A stretch of DNA of 64,000 nucleotides from Enterococcus sp. ZJ1622 (GTDB lineage: Bacteria; Bacillota; Bacilli; Lactobacillales; Enterococcaceae), in contig NZ_JAAKDW010000008.1 in the NCBI RefSeq assembly GCF_011038845.1, forward strand, positions 1-64,000, given 5' to 3'. Positions within the stretch are counted from its first letter, which is position 1. The number at the start of each line of letters is the position of its first letter. A program made the translations under genes and the position numbers. Below the pieces are notes generated by a model. The model had not been told where the DNA came from, did not search any database, and was given only the letters and a program-made list of their open reading frames with translations. Positions 52,783 through 62,200 of the stretch are shown piece after piece.

Positions 52783-55700
52783 GTGAAAGGGTTAAGAGCA
52801 AAAATTTTGCAGTTTGCAGCTCTCAGCATGTTGTTCGCTCCGTACATCCAAGCTGTGTATAGTATGACAGCTTTGACGGCTACGGCGGAAACGATCAGTG
52901 GTGCAGAGACGGAAGTTTTTTTGGATGAAGAGTATGCGAAAATCGAAGGGAGATACGTAGAAAAAGAAGACACGTTCGAATGGACCCTCGAGTTTGAAAA
53001 AAAAGCAAGCTCAAACGAAGGAAGGATCCGCTTAGCCATCGATACAGCTGCGGCTGGGATCGGGACAGTAAAGAATGTAAGAGGAACAGGTCTCGCCTCC
53101 TATGACGATGAGGGAGAGGAACTGAAAGTCGAAACGATCGATGACCAAGAGTGGTACGTCGGAACGATTTATTCAAAGGATTCAGAAAAAGGGACATTGC
53201 ATTTTGAAACGGAAAAGATCCAGGATGTCAAAGAAGGGGAACTTCCGCTTCAAGTGGTCGTGGACGAAAGAGTGGAGACAAATGACACAGAACTTGCCGA
53301 AAGCAGTCCTGAGTCAGAGGAAGAAGCAAAAGATTCCGGTGAAGATCAGCGAGAGGATACCGAAGAGAGTTCAGAAGAGCCAGTTATTCCTACAGGACAA
53401 GCACTTCAACGCATCCAACGTCGATTATTTAACGGAATTTTAGAGCGCCTTGGACCAACAGCTACACGTGATCCATATGAATATGTCTATCCTTCTGAAA
53501 CAGGGGATAATCAGCATCGCTATCCGACATTCACGACGAATGACTACACGAAGGTAAACACAGAATGGCTTTCTCAGAGCAATGAAACGTATCAAGGTGA
53601 GAAAGGTTCGCCATATGATAACGACAATCTGATCGATGATAGCGATTACTCGATCGGCGGCGCGAATTGGCGGAACTATAATTATGCCGTGGACAATGGA
53701 TCGACTGCTGCTGAAGAAGATGTCAATGTGCCAGCTCAAACCGTTCAACTTTGGGGAGACGAACGGACTTTTGAGAACAGTTACTTGGATTATAATGGCG
53801 CATATATCAAAAAATGGGTAGAACCAGTTCTTTCTAACAATCCGACATCTGACTTACATCCTGAAGATGCAACGACACTTTATAATGTCTATCTGGATGT
53901 GATTGGAAGCGAGAAAGAGGAAATCAGCCCGATCGATATCGTTTTTGTTCTGGACAAATCTGCCAGTATGAATGAGGGGACACTTGAAGGAGGCGGACAA
54001 AGCAAAAACGCTGCGCTGATCGAAGCGGTGACAGAGATCAGTGAGAATCTGCTTTCTGCACCAGGTATGGATATCAGGATCGGTATGGTGAATTTTTATC
54101 ACAATAGTACAGTGATCAATAACCAGGAACAAATCAGTTCGGATATCTTCGAATTAACCAGGGACATCAATGCGTTGACAGGGGGAAACAATAATGCATT
54201 GAATCGTGTGCCAATCGGTGGGACTCCGCTTACTTTAGGTCTTAAAAACGGATATGAAACATTGTATAAAGACAATGGTGGAGAGGATAGAGATCCTGAA
54301 AAGATCCTGATCGTCGTAGGAGATGGTACACCGACATTCAGTTATGCGCCGATCCAGACAAGAACTCGTGTTGCGGGGGGGTGGAGTAGCTGGGGTGTGA
54401 TGGGAGACAGAATCGCTCAAGACAATGGCGAATTGTTCAGAAACTTTGAGACTTTTCCTGAAAATGCTTCTAATGCAGGATTTGCTTATCCAGTCACCTA
54501 CGCGTCGGACTTCAATCGTCCGGGAAACACAACGAACGCGGAGTATCGTTATGGTGAGGTAAAAGAAGGAGATAACAAAACTACGCATTGGGTAGGGAAT
54601 GGCGCATCTAACAATGATACAGATGGCAGTCCAAGTTCACCAGAGAAATCAGCTGCGATCAATACAGTCGCTTATCATCATTGGCTGAAAAACCAGCACG
54701 ATAATCCGCCAAGTATCTTCTCGATTGGTTTAGGGATCGATGGAAGTATTGCCGGAAGACAGCGATTGGATGCGATCGGACGGAATGTATTGAAAAATAT
54801 CGCTGATCTAGAAGACGATGGGGAAACCCCATGGTATTACGATGCAAACAATAAAAACGATATCATCGCTGCTTTAGAAGACATTTCTTCAACATTCAAG
54901 AAGACGATCCAGCAAGCAACACTTTATGATGAAACAGGCTTCAATGTTTCGCCATTTGGGGCTGGAAGTGAGGCTGCTATTCAGTTTTATCATCTAGATC
55001 CAGGAGAAAACGGCTTGAAGTATCAAGAACCGCAAAAATGGGATAAAAATCGTCACGGCGAAGCACCGCCAGAAGTAGTAGCGACACCGACAACTTATGT
55101 CGGCCGTGACAATCAGGCTTATAAATTCTCTCCAATCTCTTTAGGGGAAGGAGAAATGGTCCGGATCAAGTATCAGGTAAAACTTGATGGTGGAGCACAG
55201 GACGGGAATTTCTATGCTGTAAATAATCAGGCATATATCCAGAACCTGGATGATTATGAGAACGATATCACATCTGGTCGAATGTATTTCCCGACCTCAT
55301 CTATTCGTTATGAGCATAAGGATCGTAATTTCCAAATAAGCAAAACAGGGCAAAATGGGGAACCTTTAGCAGGAATCGAATTTGCTCTATATGACCAAGA
55401 CCTGGATATCGGGGATGTGGAACCGATTGAAACGAGTACAACTACCGGTGATGGACTCGCGATCTTTGAAACGAAGATCCCTGTATTGGGTGATGAAACA
55501 GGTGCTGTCAGTGATGTTTTCTGGATCAGAGAGATCGCTGGGCCGCCACGTTATCAGTTAGTGGATGACACGTATCAATTCCAGATCCAAAAATATATGT
55601 CTGGCGAAGATACAGCACTAGGACACTACGAGCTTGTAGACGAAAACACCTCTGGAACAAGAGTCGGTGGGGCAGAAGGGACAGACCCAGCTTCTTATTA

Positions 55701-57300
55701 TGAAGGAGAGTATCACAAGCTTTCTATTGTGCAGAACATCAACGAAGACGGAACAGATTACGAAGATCTGTATGTCAAATTGGAAATGAGAAATGAATTC
55801 AAGCCAGTCCACATGAACATCAACAAATTGATCGCAGATAGCACGATGCCGATCAATGGCGCTGAGTTTGAGCTTTATGAGACAGATGGGGCAGGCGTTG
55901 CGACAGGAAACCCGATCGCTAAAGGGATTTCTGGTGAGAACGAGAAAAGCGGAGAAAAAGGAACACTCACTTTTTATACTGTCGATGACAATGGCGATTA
56001 TTTGCTTGTAGATGGAGAAAAAGTCGTCCATCCTATCGGTGAGCCAGATGCATTTACCCATCTAGATACTGAAGAAGAAGCAAATTATGTCGAATATCGG
56101 ATCATCGAGAGTGAAAGTCCGGAAGGGTTCAAAGACCCTAGTGACGAAGACGAGTGGATCTTGCGGTTGTATGACAATGATGAAGGCACCATACAAATTC
56201 GACAAGTAAATGTAGAGGATTGGCGTTATTTGAGTTATACGACGGATAGTGAAGGGCGTTTGTGGGTAGAGTTTACTGCTTATAATACCTTTGACTATCG
56301 AGAGGTCAGCGTAAGAAAACTGGATCATAATGGCGATCCTTTAAACGGTGCAGGATTTGATATCCGGAAAGTAAATGATTCTTCTTTCCCGCTGTATCGT
56401 GCATATACTGGCAATCCGTTAGAACCAGATGAGTCGAGACGCTTAGATGGAATCGGTTACTTCTATCTTTATACGGTAGGCGTAGAGAAATATATCGATT
56501 TAGAATACAGCCAGCCACTGCGTTTGTCCATCGGCGAATATGAAGTCTCAGAATCTGTTGCCCCGAATGGTTACCAGCTTTCTGATCAGATCTTCCGTTT
56601 TGAATTGAATGAAGAAGGAAAATTCGTGATTGACGGAGAAGTGATCGAAGATGAAGGCGCAGTTCTGCCAGAAGGATTTGCGATCATTGACGGCGTACTG
56701 CAAGTGACACTGCAAGATGAACTAGCTCCAGTCGATCTGGAACTGCTGAAACTCGACAGCATGACCAATCGAAGACTGCAAGGCGCAGAGTTCTCGATTG
56801 AAAAGCAGAACGAATCTGGCGAATATGATCTGATCGAAAATGGATTAGTACCGGACCAAGAAGATTCTGCACGATTTTCAGCTCTTGATCTTACAGAAGG
56901 TATGTATCGGATCAAAGAAGTGAAGTCACCAGAAGGCTATATGAAATTGCCAGGACACTTTATTATGACCATCAGTTATCGAGAAGAAGCAGAAACAGAT
57001 GATAACGGACAGGTGATCCCTGGAAAAGAAAAGGGTAGTTTGAAAGCAGAGATCGCTTACTACCCAAGTGGTGATTCAGGAGATCCTGCAATGACTCAGG
57101 AATTAACGTATGAATTACTAGACAACAATCGGATCAGTATCCAGTTGGAAGTTGGAAATGATCCGGAAAGACCATTGCCAGCAACAGGAGGACCAGGAAG
57201 ACACCTGTATCTCTTTATCGCGGCAATTCTAGTTGCGATTGCTGGAATCACTGGTTGTGTCTTGGCATTTCGGCATTTTAAGAGGGAGGGAGTAAAGTAA
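52783..57300 (+). CDS. Pilus tip adhesin with VWA and CnaB domains (EbpA-like), LPXTG
   Basis: The 1505-aa precursor has a signal peptide (about 1-36) and an N-terminal adhesive region. A VWA domain (about 380-720) carries the MIDAS motif Asp391-x-Ser393-x-Ser395, and a series of CnaB/SpaA-like domains follows (about 845-1450; recognisable by K...G..F.L and E-box segments such as REIAGPPRY, IESESPEGF, SESVAPNGY, KEVKSPEGY). The sorting signal LPATG is at 1465-1469 with a membrane helix and basic tail. It is clearly the pilus tip type. Enterococcal EbpA is shorter in E. faecalis (about 1100 aa), so extra CnaB domains are likely. The start is GTG at 52783 after AAAGGAG; the ATG two bases upstream runs straight into a stop codon. 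Confidence 0.9.
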   Translation: MKGLRAKILQFAALSMLFAPYIQAVYSMTALTATAETISGAETEVFLDEEYAKIEGRYVEKEDTFEWTLEFEKKASSNEGRIRLAIDTAAAGIGTVKNVRGTGLASYDDEGEELKVETIDDQEWYVGTIYSKDSEKGTLHFETEKIQDVKEGELPLQVVVDERVETNDTELAESSPESEEEAKDSGEDQREDTEESSEEPVIPTGQALQRIQRRLFNGILERLGPTATRDPYEYVYPSETGDNQHRYPTFTTNDYTKVNTEWLSQSNETYQGEKGSPYDNDNLIDDSDYSIGGANWRNYNYAVDNGSTAAEEDVNVPAQTVQLWGDERTFENSYLDYNGAYIKKWVEPVLSNNPTSDLHPEDATTLYNVYLDVIGSEKEEISPIDIVFVLDKSASMNEGTLEGGGQSKNAALIEAVTEISENLLSAPGMDIRIGMVNFYHNSTVINNQEQISSDIFELTRDINALTGGNNNALNRVPIGGTPLTLGLKNGYETLYKDNGGEDRDPEKILIVVGDGTPTFSYAPIQTRTRVAGGWSSWGVMGDRIAQDNGELFRNFETFPENASNAGFAYPVTYASDFNRPGNTTNAEYRYGEVKEGDNKTTHWVGNGASNNDTDGSPSSPEKSAAINTVAYHHWLKNQHDNPPSIFSIGLGIDGSIAGRQRLDAIGRNVLKNIADLEDDGETPWYYDANNKNDIIAALEDISSTFKKTIQQATLYDETGFNVSPFGAGSEAAIQFYHLDPGENGLKYQEPQKWDKNRHGEAPPEVVATPTTYVGRDNQAYKFSPISLGEGEMVRIKYQVKLDGGAQDGNFYAVNNQAYIQNLDDYENDITSGRMYFPTSSIRYEHKDRNFQISKTGQNGEPLAGIEFALYDQDLDIGDVEPIETSTTTGDGLAIFETKIPVLGDETGAVSDVFWIREIAGPPRYQLVDDTYQFQIQKYMSGEDTALGHYELVDENTSGTRVGGAEGTDPASYYEGEYHKLSIVQNINEDGTDYEDLYVKLEMRNEFKPVHMNINKLIADSTMPINGAEFELYETDGAGVATGNPIAKGISGENEKSGEKGTLTFYTVDDNGDYLLVDGEKVVHPIGEPDAFTHLDTEEEANYVEYRIIESESPEGFKDPSDEDEWILRLYDNDEGTIQIRQVNVEDWRYLSYTTDSEGRLWVEFTAYNTFDYREVSVRKLDHNGDPLNGAGFDIRKVNDSSFPLYRAYTGNPLEPDESRRLDGIGYFYLYTVGVEKYIDLEYSQPLRLSIGEYEVSESVAPNGYQLSDQIFRFELNEEGKFVIDGEVIEDEGAVLPEGFAIIDGVLQVTLQDELAPVDLELLKLDSMTNRRLQGAEFSIEKQNESGEYDLIENGLVPDQEDSARFSALDLTEGMYRIKEVKSPEGYMKLPGHFIMTISYREEAETDDNGQVIPGKEKGSLKAEIAYYPSGDSGDPAMTQELTYELLDNNRISIQLEVGNDPERPLPATGGPGRHLYLFIAAILVAIAGITGCVLAFRHFKREGVK

Positions 57301-58640
57301 TGAAAAAACTGATGTGTTTTGCTCTTCAATTACTTGTGCTGTTACCTGTTGTGACGCTGCTCCTTCCACAACAAAATCGCGCAGCAGAACTACCAGAAGA
57401 CAGTGTGGAGTTTATTCTCCATAAACGAATGATACGTGATATCGACTATGATGATGAAAACTTCGAGTTTTATCAAAACGATGGTCTGGCAATCCCGGAG
57501 TCCGACTGGGAAACCACGGATATCCTGTCACAAACAGTTCCTTTGAATGGTGCCACATTCAAAGTGTACGATCTGACAGATTATTATGAGAAAAAAGTGA
57601 GCGAGGAGCAGTTGTCATCTGAAACGTTTGTCACACAGATTGCCGAAACCAGCAGAGAAAATATCCGCAAACTGATCACTGAAGAACGATTGCAAGAAAT
57701 CGGTGCTCCAGTGACGACAGGACCTGATACAGTTGGCGGATTAGGCGATGGGATCGCAAGACTGCAAGCACCGAGAAGGAGTCAGGGAAGAGATGCTGTA
57801 TATCTGATTTTTGAAGACAAGATCGATCCGGAAGTCGGTTTGAATGTCGATCTGGATCAAAAGGCCATCCCGATTGCCGCAGTCCTGCCTATCGTGAATC
57901 CTCTAAATCAGAAAGAAGAACTGAAAGAGATCCATATCTACCCGAAAAACATCGGCTATTTACGTGATCCTTACTTCTTCAAGTACGGAAGAGAACAAGG
58001 AACGAACGAAAAAGGAAACCCGCTGGAAGGTGCGGTCTTCGCACTATATCAGATGATCGACGGAGAAAAATATTATCTGGACATGGCACCGGCGAATGAT
58101 CTGAAAAACAACTGGATCAAACCGAAAAATAATGATCCGTTGACTGATCAGAATGTCAGCAAGTTCACTTCAGACGAAAATGGACTTGTGACCACTGGAC
58201 AGCGCTTCCTCCCATCAGGCACTTACTATTTCGAAGAATTGAAAAGTGTTCCGGGCTATGAGATCGATGAAGCAAGCAAAAGGATCGAAGTCGTGGTTCC
58301 TGATTCTTGGGTAGACGAAAATGGACAGCCAAGATACGTCACAGTCGCGGGTCAGGAAATGGCAGAATTGGAATCGGGGAAAGTTCCAGAATCTGCCTAT
58401 CAGAAAGCCACACCAAGAGTCTATAACGAAACGAAGGAGAAAGAAACTCCGCCGGATACACCGAAAGAGCCTGGAAAAGGCGGCACGGACCATCCAAAAG
58501 GCAGCACAGACCAGCCAAAAGGCGGCGGATTTTTTCCACAGACAAATGAAGCAAAAACGATGATCTCATTGTTGGGGTTGATCATTGTTGTAGGAACGAT
58601 TTTATCAATAAAAAAAGAACGGGGAGAGAAAAATGAATAA
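57300..58640 (+). CDS. Minor/base pilin (EbpB-like) with FPQTN sorting signal
   Basis: The 446-aa precursor has a signal peptide (about 1-29), a pilin motif YPKN at 214-217, a CnaB-like C-terminal domain with E-box YYFEELKSVPGYE, and a Pro/Gly/Lys-rich wall spanner. The sorting signal reads FPQTN (412-416) instead of LPXTG. Such variants are common in base subunits, which are anchored last by the housekeeping sortase. The start overlaps the tip gene's stop codon by one base (TAATG), and the end overlaps the next gene by eight bases. Confidence 0.85.
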   Translation: MKKLMCFALQLLVLLPVVTLLLPQQNRAAELPEDSVEFILHKRMIRDIDYDDENFEFYQNDGLAIPESDWETTDILSQTVPLNGATFKVYDLTDYYEKKVSEEQLSSETFVTQIAETSRENIRKLITEERLQEIGAPVTTGPDTVGGLGDGIARLQAPRRSQGRDAVYLIFEDKIDPEVGLNVDLDQKAIPIAAVLPIVNPLNQKEELKEIHIYPKNIGYLRDPYFFKYGREQGTNEKGNPLEGAVFALYQMIDGEKYYLDMAPANDLKNNWIKPKNNDPLTDQNVSKFTSDENGLVTTGQRFLPSGTYYFEELKSVPGYEIDEASKRIEVVVPDSWVDENGQPRYVTVAGQEMAELESGKVPESAYQKATPRVYNETKEKETPPDTPKEPGKGGTDHPKGSTDQPKGGGFFPQTNEAKTMISLLGLIIVVGTILSIKKERGEKNE

Positions 58641-60351
58641 AAAAATGATGACCATGGGGATGAGTGCACTGTTGCTCGCTGCTGCAGGATTAGGAAGTTT
58701 TGGAAATGGGAAATTAGTCCACGCTGATGAAGTCACGGAAAAACCAAGTGAAGTGACGATCACACTTCATAAAAAAGCATTCTCGACTGTGCCTGAAGAA
58801 CGACCGAATAGCGGGTTGATATCAGATGATTTTGGCAATGAGAATCTTCCAGGTGTCGATTTTGAAATGTTTGATGTTACAGATGTCTATTATAATTTGC
58901 TGAAAGATGACCCTAGAACAACTGACATAGATGATGATGGGTTAGAACCTGCCGATGCGATTTCCTTGATCCAATCAGATCACACAGCAGCATGGTTCGT
59001 GTCTTATGGTCTCGAAAGTATAGATAAGCAGACGACTGGCGAAAATGGTGAAGCTGTTTTCGGAAATGTACAAGTAACTGAAACAACTGGAGAATTAAGA
59101 GATAAAGTTTATCTCTTCTTAGAAACATATTCACCAGCTCATATTTCAAGAATCGCGTCTCCAATGGTTGTCATGATGCCTGTGATGATGCCGGAGATGG
59201 AAAATGAGACATGGGACGGAAAAACTTGGAAGAATACGTACAACAACGATGTACACTTGTATCCTAAAAATGAAATCCAAGATTCTTCTAAAGAAATGAA
59301 TGTAGATGAAGCAGACGTTAGAACAGTGACGATTCGCCATGAAAATGGTGAAACTGAAACGATCCGATATGTTGACTTGGAAAAAGGAAAAACAGTTTCT
59401 TATACGATTACTGCGCCAATTCCTTACTTTATTGATGAAATCAACGATGACAATACAACAGTCATCACACATTTCACAATCACAGATACGCCAACAGAAG
59501 GTTTGAGTTATTTTGATCAGGAACTCCTTGTACAAGCAGGAGATACAACGCTGGTAGAAGGTACTGATTATACAGTAACGAAAGTAGGAAACGGGTTTGT
59601 CGTGGAGATTATTCTTGAAAATGATGGTATACCGAATACAGAAACACTTACAAAATTAGGGAATCATCGTGGTGGAAACTTGACTGTTACCTATGACTTG
59701 CAGGTCAATGCAGTAATCAATGCAGACGAATTCCATAACAATACAGCGTTGATCGAAATCGGTAGAGGTGACCAGTATGACTACAACGAACGTCGTGTAC
59801 CACCAGAAGAAGTAACGACTGGCGGAAGAAGATTTGAAAAATATGATGCTTCAAGCAATGGCTTACTATCTGGTGCAAGATTTGAATTGTGGAACGCTGA
59901 CAAAGATGCTTATGCTGTTTTCTATAAAGATGGCGCACGTTTACCTGTTTATGAGTCTGGGGCTGATGCAGAAGAAATCACAATCGTTTGGGTAAGCGAT
60001 AATAGTGTAGACGCAACAGAATTTGTCTCGGGCGACCGAGGATACTTCGAAGTTGTTGGACTAGATTACGGAACATACTTCATGAAAGAAACCGTGGCAC
60101 CAGAAGGATATGTTCTGCCAACAGGCGACGCTGCTTTCACAGAGTTCAGTGTAGAATTGGGTAGCTATGATGATGGACTTGTGATTGTGGATTATGAGTA
60201 TCCAGGAGCAGCACAAGTGCCAAACGTACGGCAAGGATGGCTTCCTTCTACAGGTGGCAATGGGATTTTGGCATTCTTACTGATCGGGCTGAGCTTGATG
60301 CTTGGTGCCTATTCTTGGTACCGTAAATCAAAAATGAAATCTGAAGTGTAA
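58633..60351 (+). CDS. Major pilus shaft pilin (EbpC-like), LPXTG
   Basis: The 572-aa precursor has a signal peptide (about 1-32), an N-terminal domain with the LHKKAF strand, the pilin motif YPKN at 210-213 whose lysine links subunits, and FctA/CnaB-type domains. The E-box is FMKETVAPEGY (Glu486), and the sorting signal LPSTG lies at 537-541. These are the features of a shaft subunit polymerised by sortase C. A strong terminator lies just after the stop, before srtC. Assignment to a named cluster (ebp/emp or another fms cluster) needs alignment. Confidence 0.88.
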   Translation: MNKKMMTMGMSALLLAAAGLGSFGNGKLVHADEVTEKPSEVTITLHKKAFSTVPEERPNSGLISDDFGNENLPGVDFEMFDVTDVYYNLLKDDPRTTDIDDDGLEPADAISLIQSDHTAAWFVSYGLESIDKQTTGENGEAVFGNVQVTETTGELRDKVYLFLETYSPAHISRIASPMVVMMPVMMPEMENETWDGKTWKNTYNNDVHLYPKNEIQDSSKEMNVDEADVRTVTIRHENGETETIRYVDLEKGKTVSYTITAPIPYFIDEINDDNTTVITHFTITDTPTEGLSYFDQELLVQAGDTTLVEGTDYTVTKVGNGFVVEIILENDGIPNTETLTKLGNHRGGNLTVTYDLQVNAVINADEFHNNTALIEIGRGDQYDYNERRVPPEEVTTGGRRFEKYDASSNGLLSGARFELWNADKDAYAVFYKDGARLPVYESGADAEEITIVWVSDNSVDATEFVSGDRGYFEVVGLDYGTYFMKETVAPEGYVLPTGDAAFTEFSVELGSYDDGLVIVDYEYPGAAQVPNVRQGWLPSTGGNGILAFLLIGLSLMLGAYSWYRKSKMKSEV

Positions 60352-60361
60352 GAAAACTGTT

Positions 60362-60404
60362 AGCTGCAGCAGCAAGGTCATTCTATGCTGCTGCAGCTTT
60401 TTTT
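60362..60404 (+). terminator. Terminator between the shaft pilin and sortase genes
   Basis: AGCTGCAGCAGCA (60362-60374) pairs perfectly with TGCTGCTGCAGCT (60386-60398), followed by a run of T. The 13-bp GC-rich stem is one of the strongest in the window. Confidence 0.92.
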
Positions 60405-60421
60405 ATCAGGAGGCGCTGACA

Positions 60422-61324
60422 ATGAAGAACAAAAACAATCAAACCAATCGAACAAAAACGACGCTTCTATTGAAGGTTTTTATGGCGACCATGTTTCTTC
60501 TTGGTGCAGCTATTTTTACATATCCATTCATGGCAGATGCCATCAACAATTACGTGGACCAGCGAAAGATCGAGCAGTACCAGAAGAAAATAGCAGCAGA
60601 CAAAAAGAAAACGCACGAAAGGCAATTGAAAGAATATGAGCAAAAAAATCAGGAACTTGCCCGATCCTCTGCGATTCCCGGAATGGGAACAGTCGAAGAT
60701 CCTTTTGAGAATGCGGTCAGGAATGTCAAGAACCCAGATAAGACCTATTATGAAAAACACATGATCGGCGCTATCTATATCCCCAAAATCAATGTCAGTT
60801 TACCCTTATTCGATGAGACCAATGACTTGCTGCTTGATAAGGGAGCGACGCTGCTTCAAGGAACCTCCTTTCCCATAGGCGGAGAAGGCACCCATTCGGT
60901 CCTCACTGCCCACAGCGGTCTGACCGAAAAGAAACTATTTACCGATCTTGAAAAAATGATACCAGAAGATTTATTCTTCCTAGAAGTCGCAGGGCGAAAA
61001 CTGGCGTACCAAGTAACCGATAAAACAATCGTTTTGCCTCATGACATCGACAGGCTGAAAATCGACCAAGAAAAAGACTTGGTAACGTTAGTGACTTGTA
61101 CGCCATATGCGGTGAATACCCATAGACTGCTAGTGACAGGAAAACGGGTCCCCTTTCCGGAACAGGCAGACAAGCAAATCAAACAGACAGCAAGACATCA
61201 TCTGCTCCGTTTACTGCTGTTATTGCTTGGCTCACTGCTCGTTCTCTCCCTAGTCGGTTATTGGATCTATCGAAAGATCAGATCGTTGCAAAAGGTAAAG
61301 TCTTCTTTAAAAGAAAACAAGTAG
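60422..61324 (+). CDS. srtC: Class C sortase
   Basis: The 300-aa enzyme polymerises pilins. It has an N-terminal membrane helix (about 18-38), the lid motif DPF near 98, His164 (TAHSGL), Cys226 in VTCTPY and Arg234, plus a C-terminal membrane helix (about 263-283). This is the class C layout. GGAGGCG precedes the ATG. The preceding terminator means pilins are made in excess over sortase unless a separate promoter exists; I saw none in the short gap. Confidence 0.93.
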   Translation: MKNKNNQTNRTKTTLLLKVFMATMFLLGAAIFTYPFMADAINNYVDQRKIEQYQKKIAADKKKTHERQLKEYEQKNQELARSSAIPGMGTVEDPFENAVRNVKNPDKTYYEKHMIGAIYIPKINVSLPLFDETNDLLLDKGATLLQGTSFPIGGEGTHSVLTAHSGLTEKKLFTDLEKMIPEDLFFLEVAGRKLAYQVTDKTIVLPHDIDRLKIDQEKDLVTLVTCTPYAVNTHRLLVTGKRVPFPEQADKQIKQTARHHLLRLLLLLLGSLLVLSLVGYWIYRKIRSLQKVKSSLKENK

Positions 61325-61502
61325 TTCTTAAGAAAGTGATAATTTATCTTATCAGAAAAAAGAGAAACATCTGGAAACGATATAAAATGATCCGTTATTT
61401 TACGCCTTTTTAGCTAGCAGAGACAAGAAAGAGCCAGACAAGAACCTGCTTGTCTCAATAAGTCTTCTTTGATATTGTAGTAATAAGAAGAAAGGTGGAG
61501 AA

Positions 61503-62183
61503 ATGAATATGGCAAAAATCATGATAGTCGAAGATGAAGAAATTATCCGCCAGCTGATGATGGAAGAACTTGAAAAATGGCAATTCGAAACCTATGGCAC
61601 GACAGATTTCAATCAAGTGTTCGCAGACTTCGAGCAAGAAGAGCCGCAGCTTGTTTTGCTGGATATCAACTTGCCCGTGTTTGATGGGTACTACTGGTGC
61701 CAAAAAATCCGTGAAGTATCGAAAGTACCGATCATCTTCATATCAAGTAGAAATACCAATATGGATATGATCATGGCAATGAATATGGGGGCAGATGACT
61801 TTGTGACAAAGCCATTCCAAATCGATGTGCTGATTGCGAAAATCAATGCCCTGCTTCGCCGTTCTTACAACTATACAGAGCTGTCGAGCGAAATGATGAG
61901 CCATAACGGAATCACGTTGAACGTCGACAATGGCAGCATGGAGATCAATGGCGAAGTGATCGACCTGAGCAAGAATGAATATCGGCTTTTGTTCATTCTG
62001 ATGAAGCAGCACGGAAAAATCTTGAGTCGTGAAAAATTATTGCGTGCGTTGTGGGATGATGAACGTTTTGTCGATGACAACACATTGACGGTCAATATCA
62101 ATCGTCTTCGCAGAAAAATCGAACAGGCAGGCATCAATGGATATATCGAAACAAAAGTTGGACAGGGATATATCGTTCCCTGA
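61503..62183 (+). CDS. OmpR-family response regulator (BceR-like)
   Basis: The 226-aa protein has a receiver domain with the phosphoacceptor Asp54 (LLDINLP), acidic residues VEDEE near the start and Lys103 (TKPF), and a winged-helix DNA-binding domain (about 130-226). The start at 61503 is four bases from AAAGGTGG; a second ATG at 61509 is equally possible. The close relatives regulate antimicrobial-peptide defence. It pairs with the kinase 17 bases downstream. Confidence 0.9.
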   Translation: MNMAKIMIVEDEEIIRQLMMEELEKWQFETYGTTDFNQVFADFEQEEPQLVLLDINLPVFDGYYWCQKIREVSKVPIIFISSRNTNMDMIMAMNMGADDFVTKPFQIDVLIAKINALLRRSYNYTELSSEMMSHNGITLNVDNGSMEINGEVIDLSKNEYRLLFILMKQHGKILSREKLLRALWDDERFVDDNTLTVNINRLRRKIEQAGINGYIETKVGQGYIVP

Positions 62184-62200
62184 AAGGATGAACAGCTGAG

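Noticed and set aside
61420-61456. Terminator after srtC (GAGACAAG with CTTGTCTC)
   Set aside because: The stem is short, the loop long and no T tract follows, so it is not convincing.
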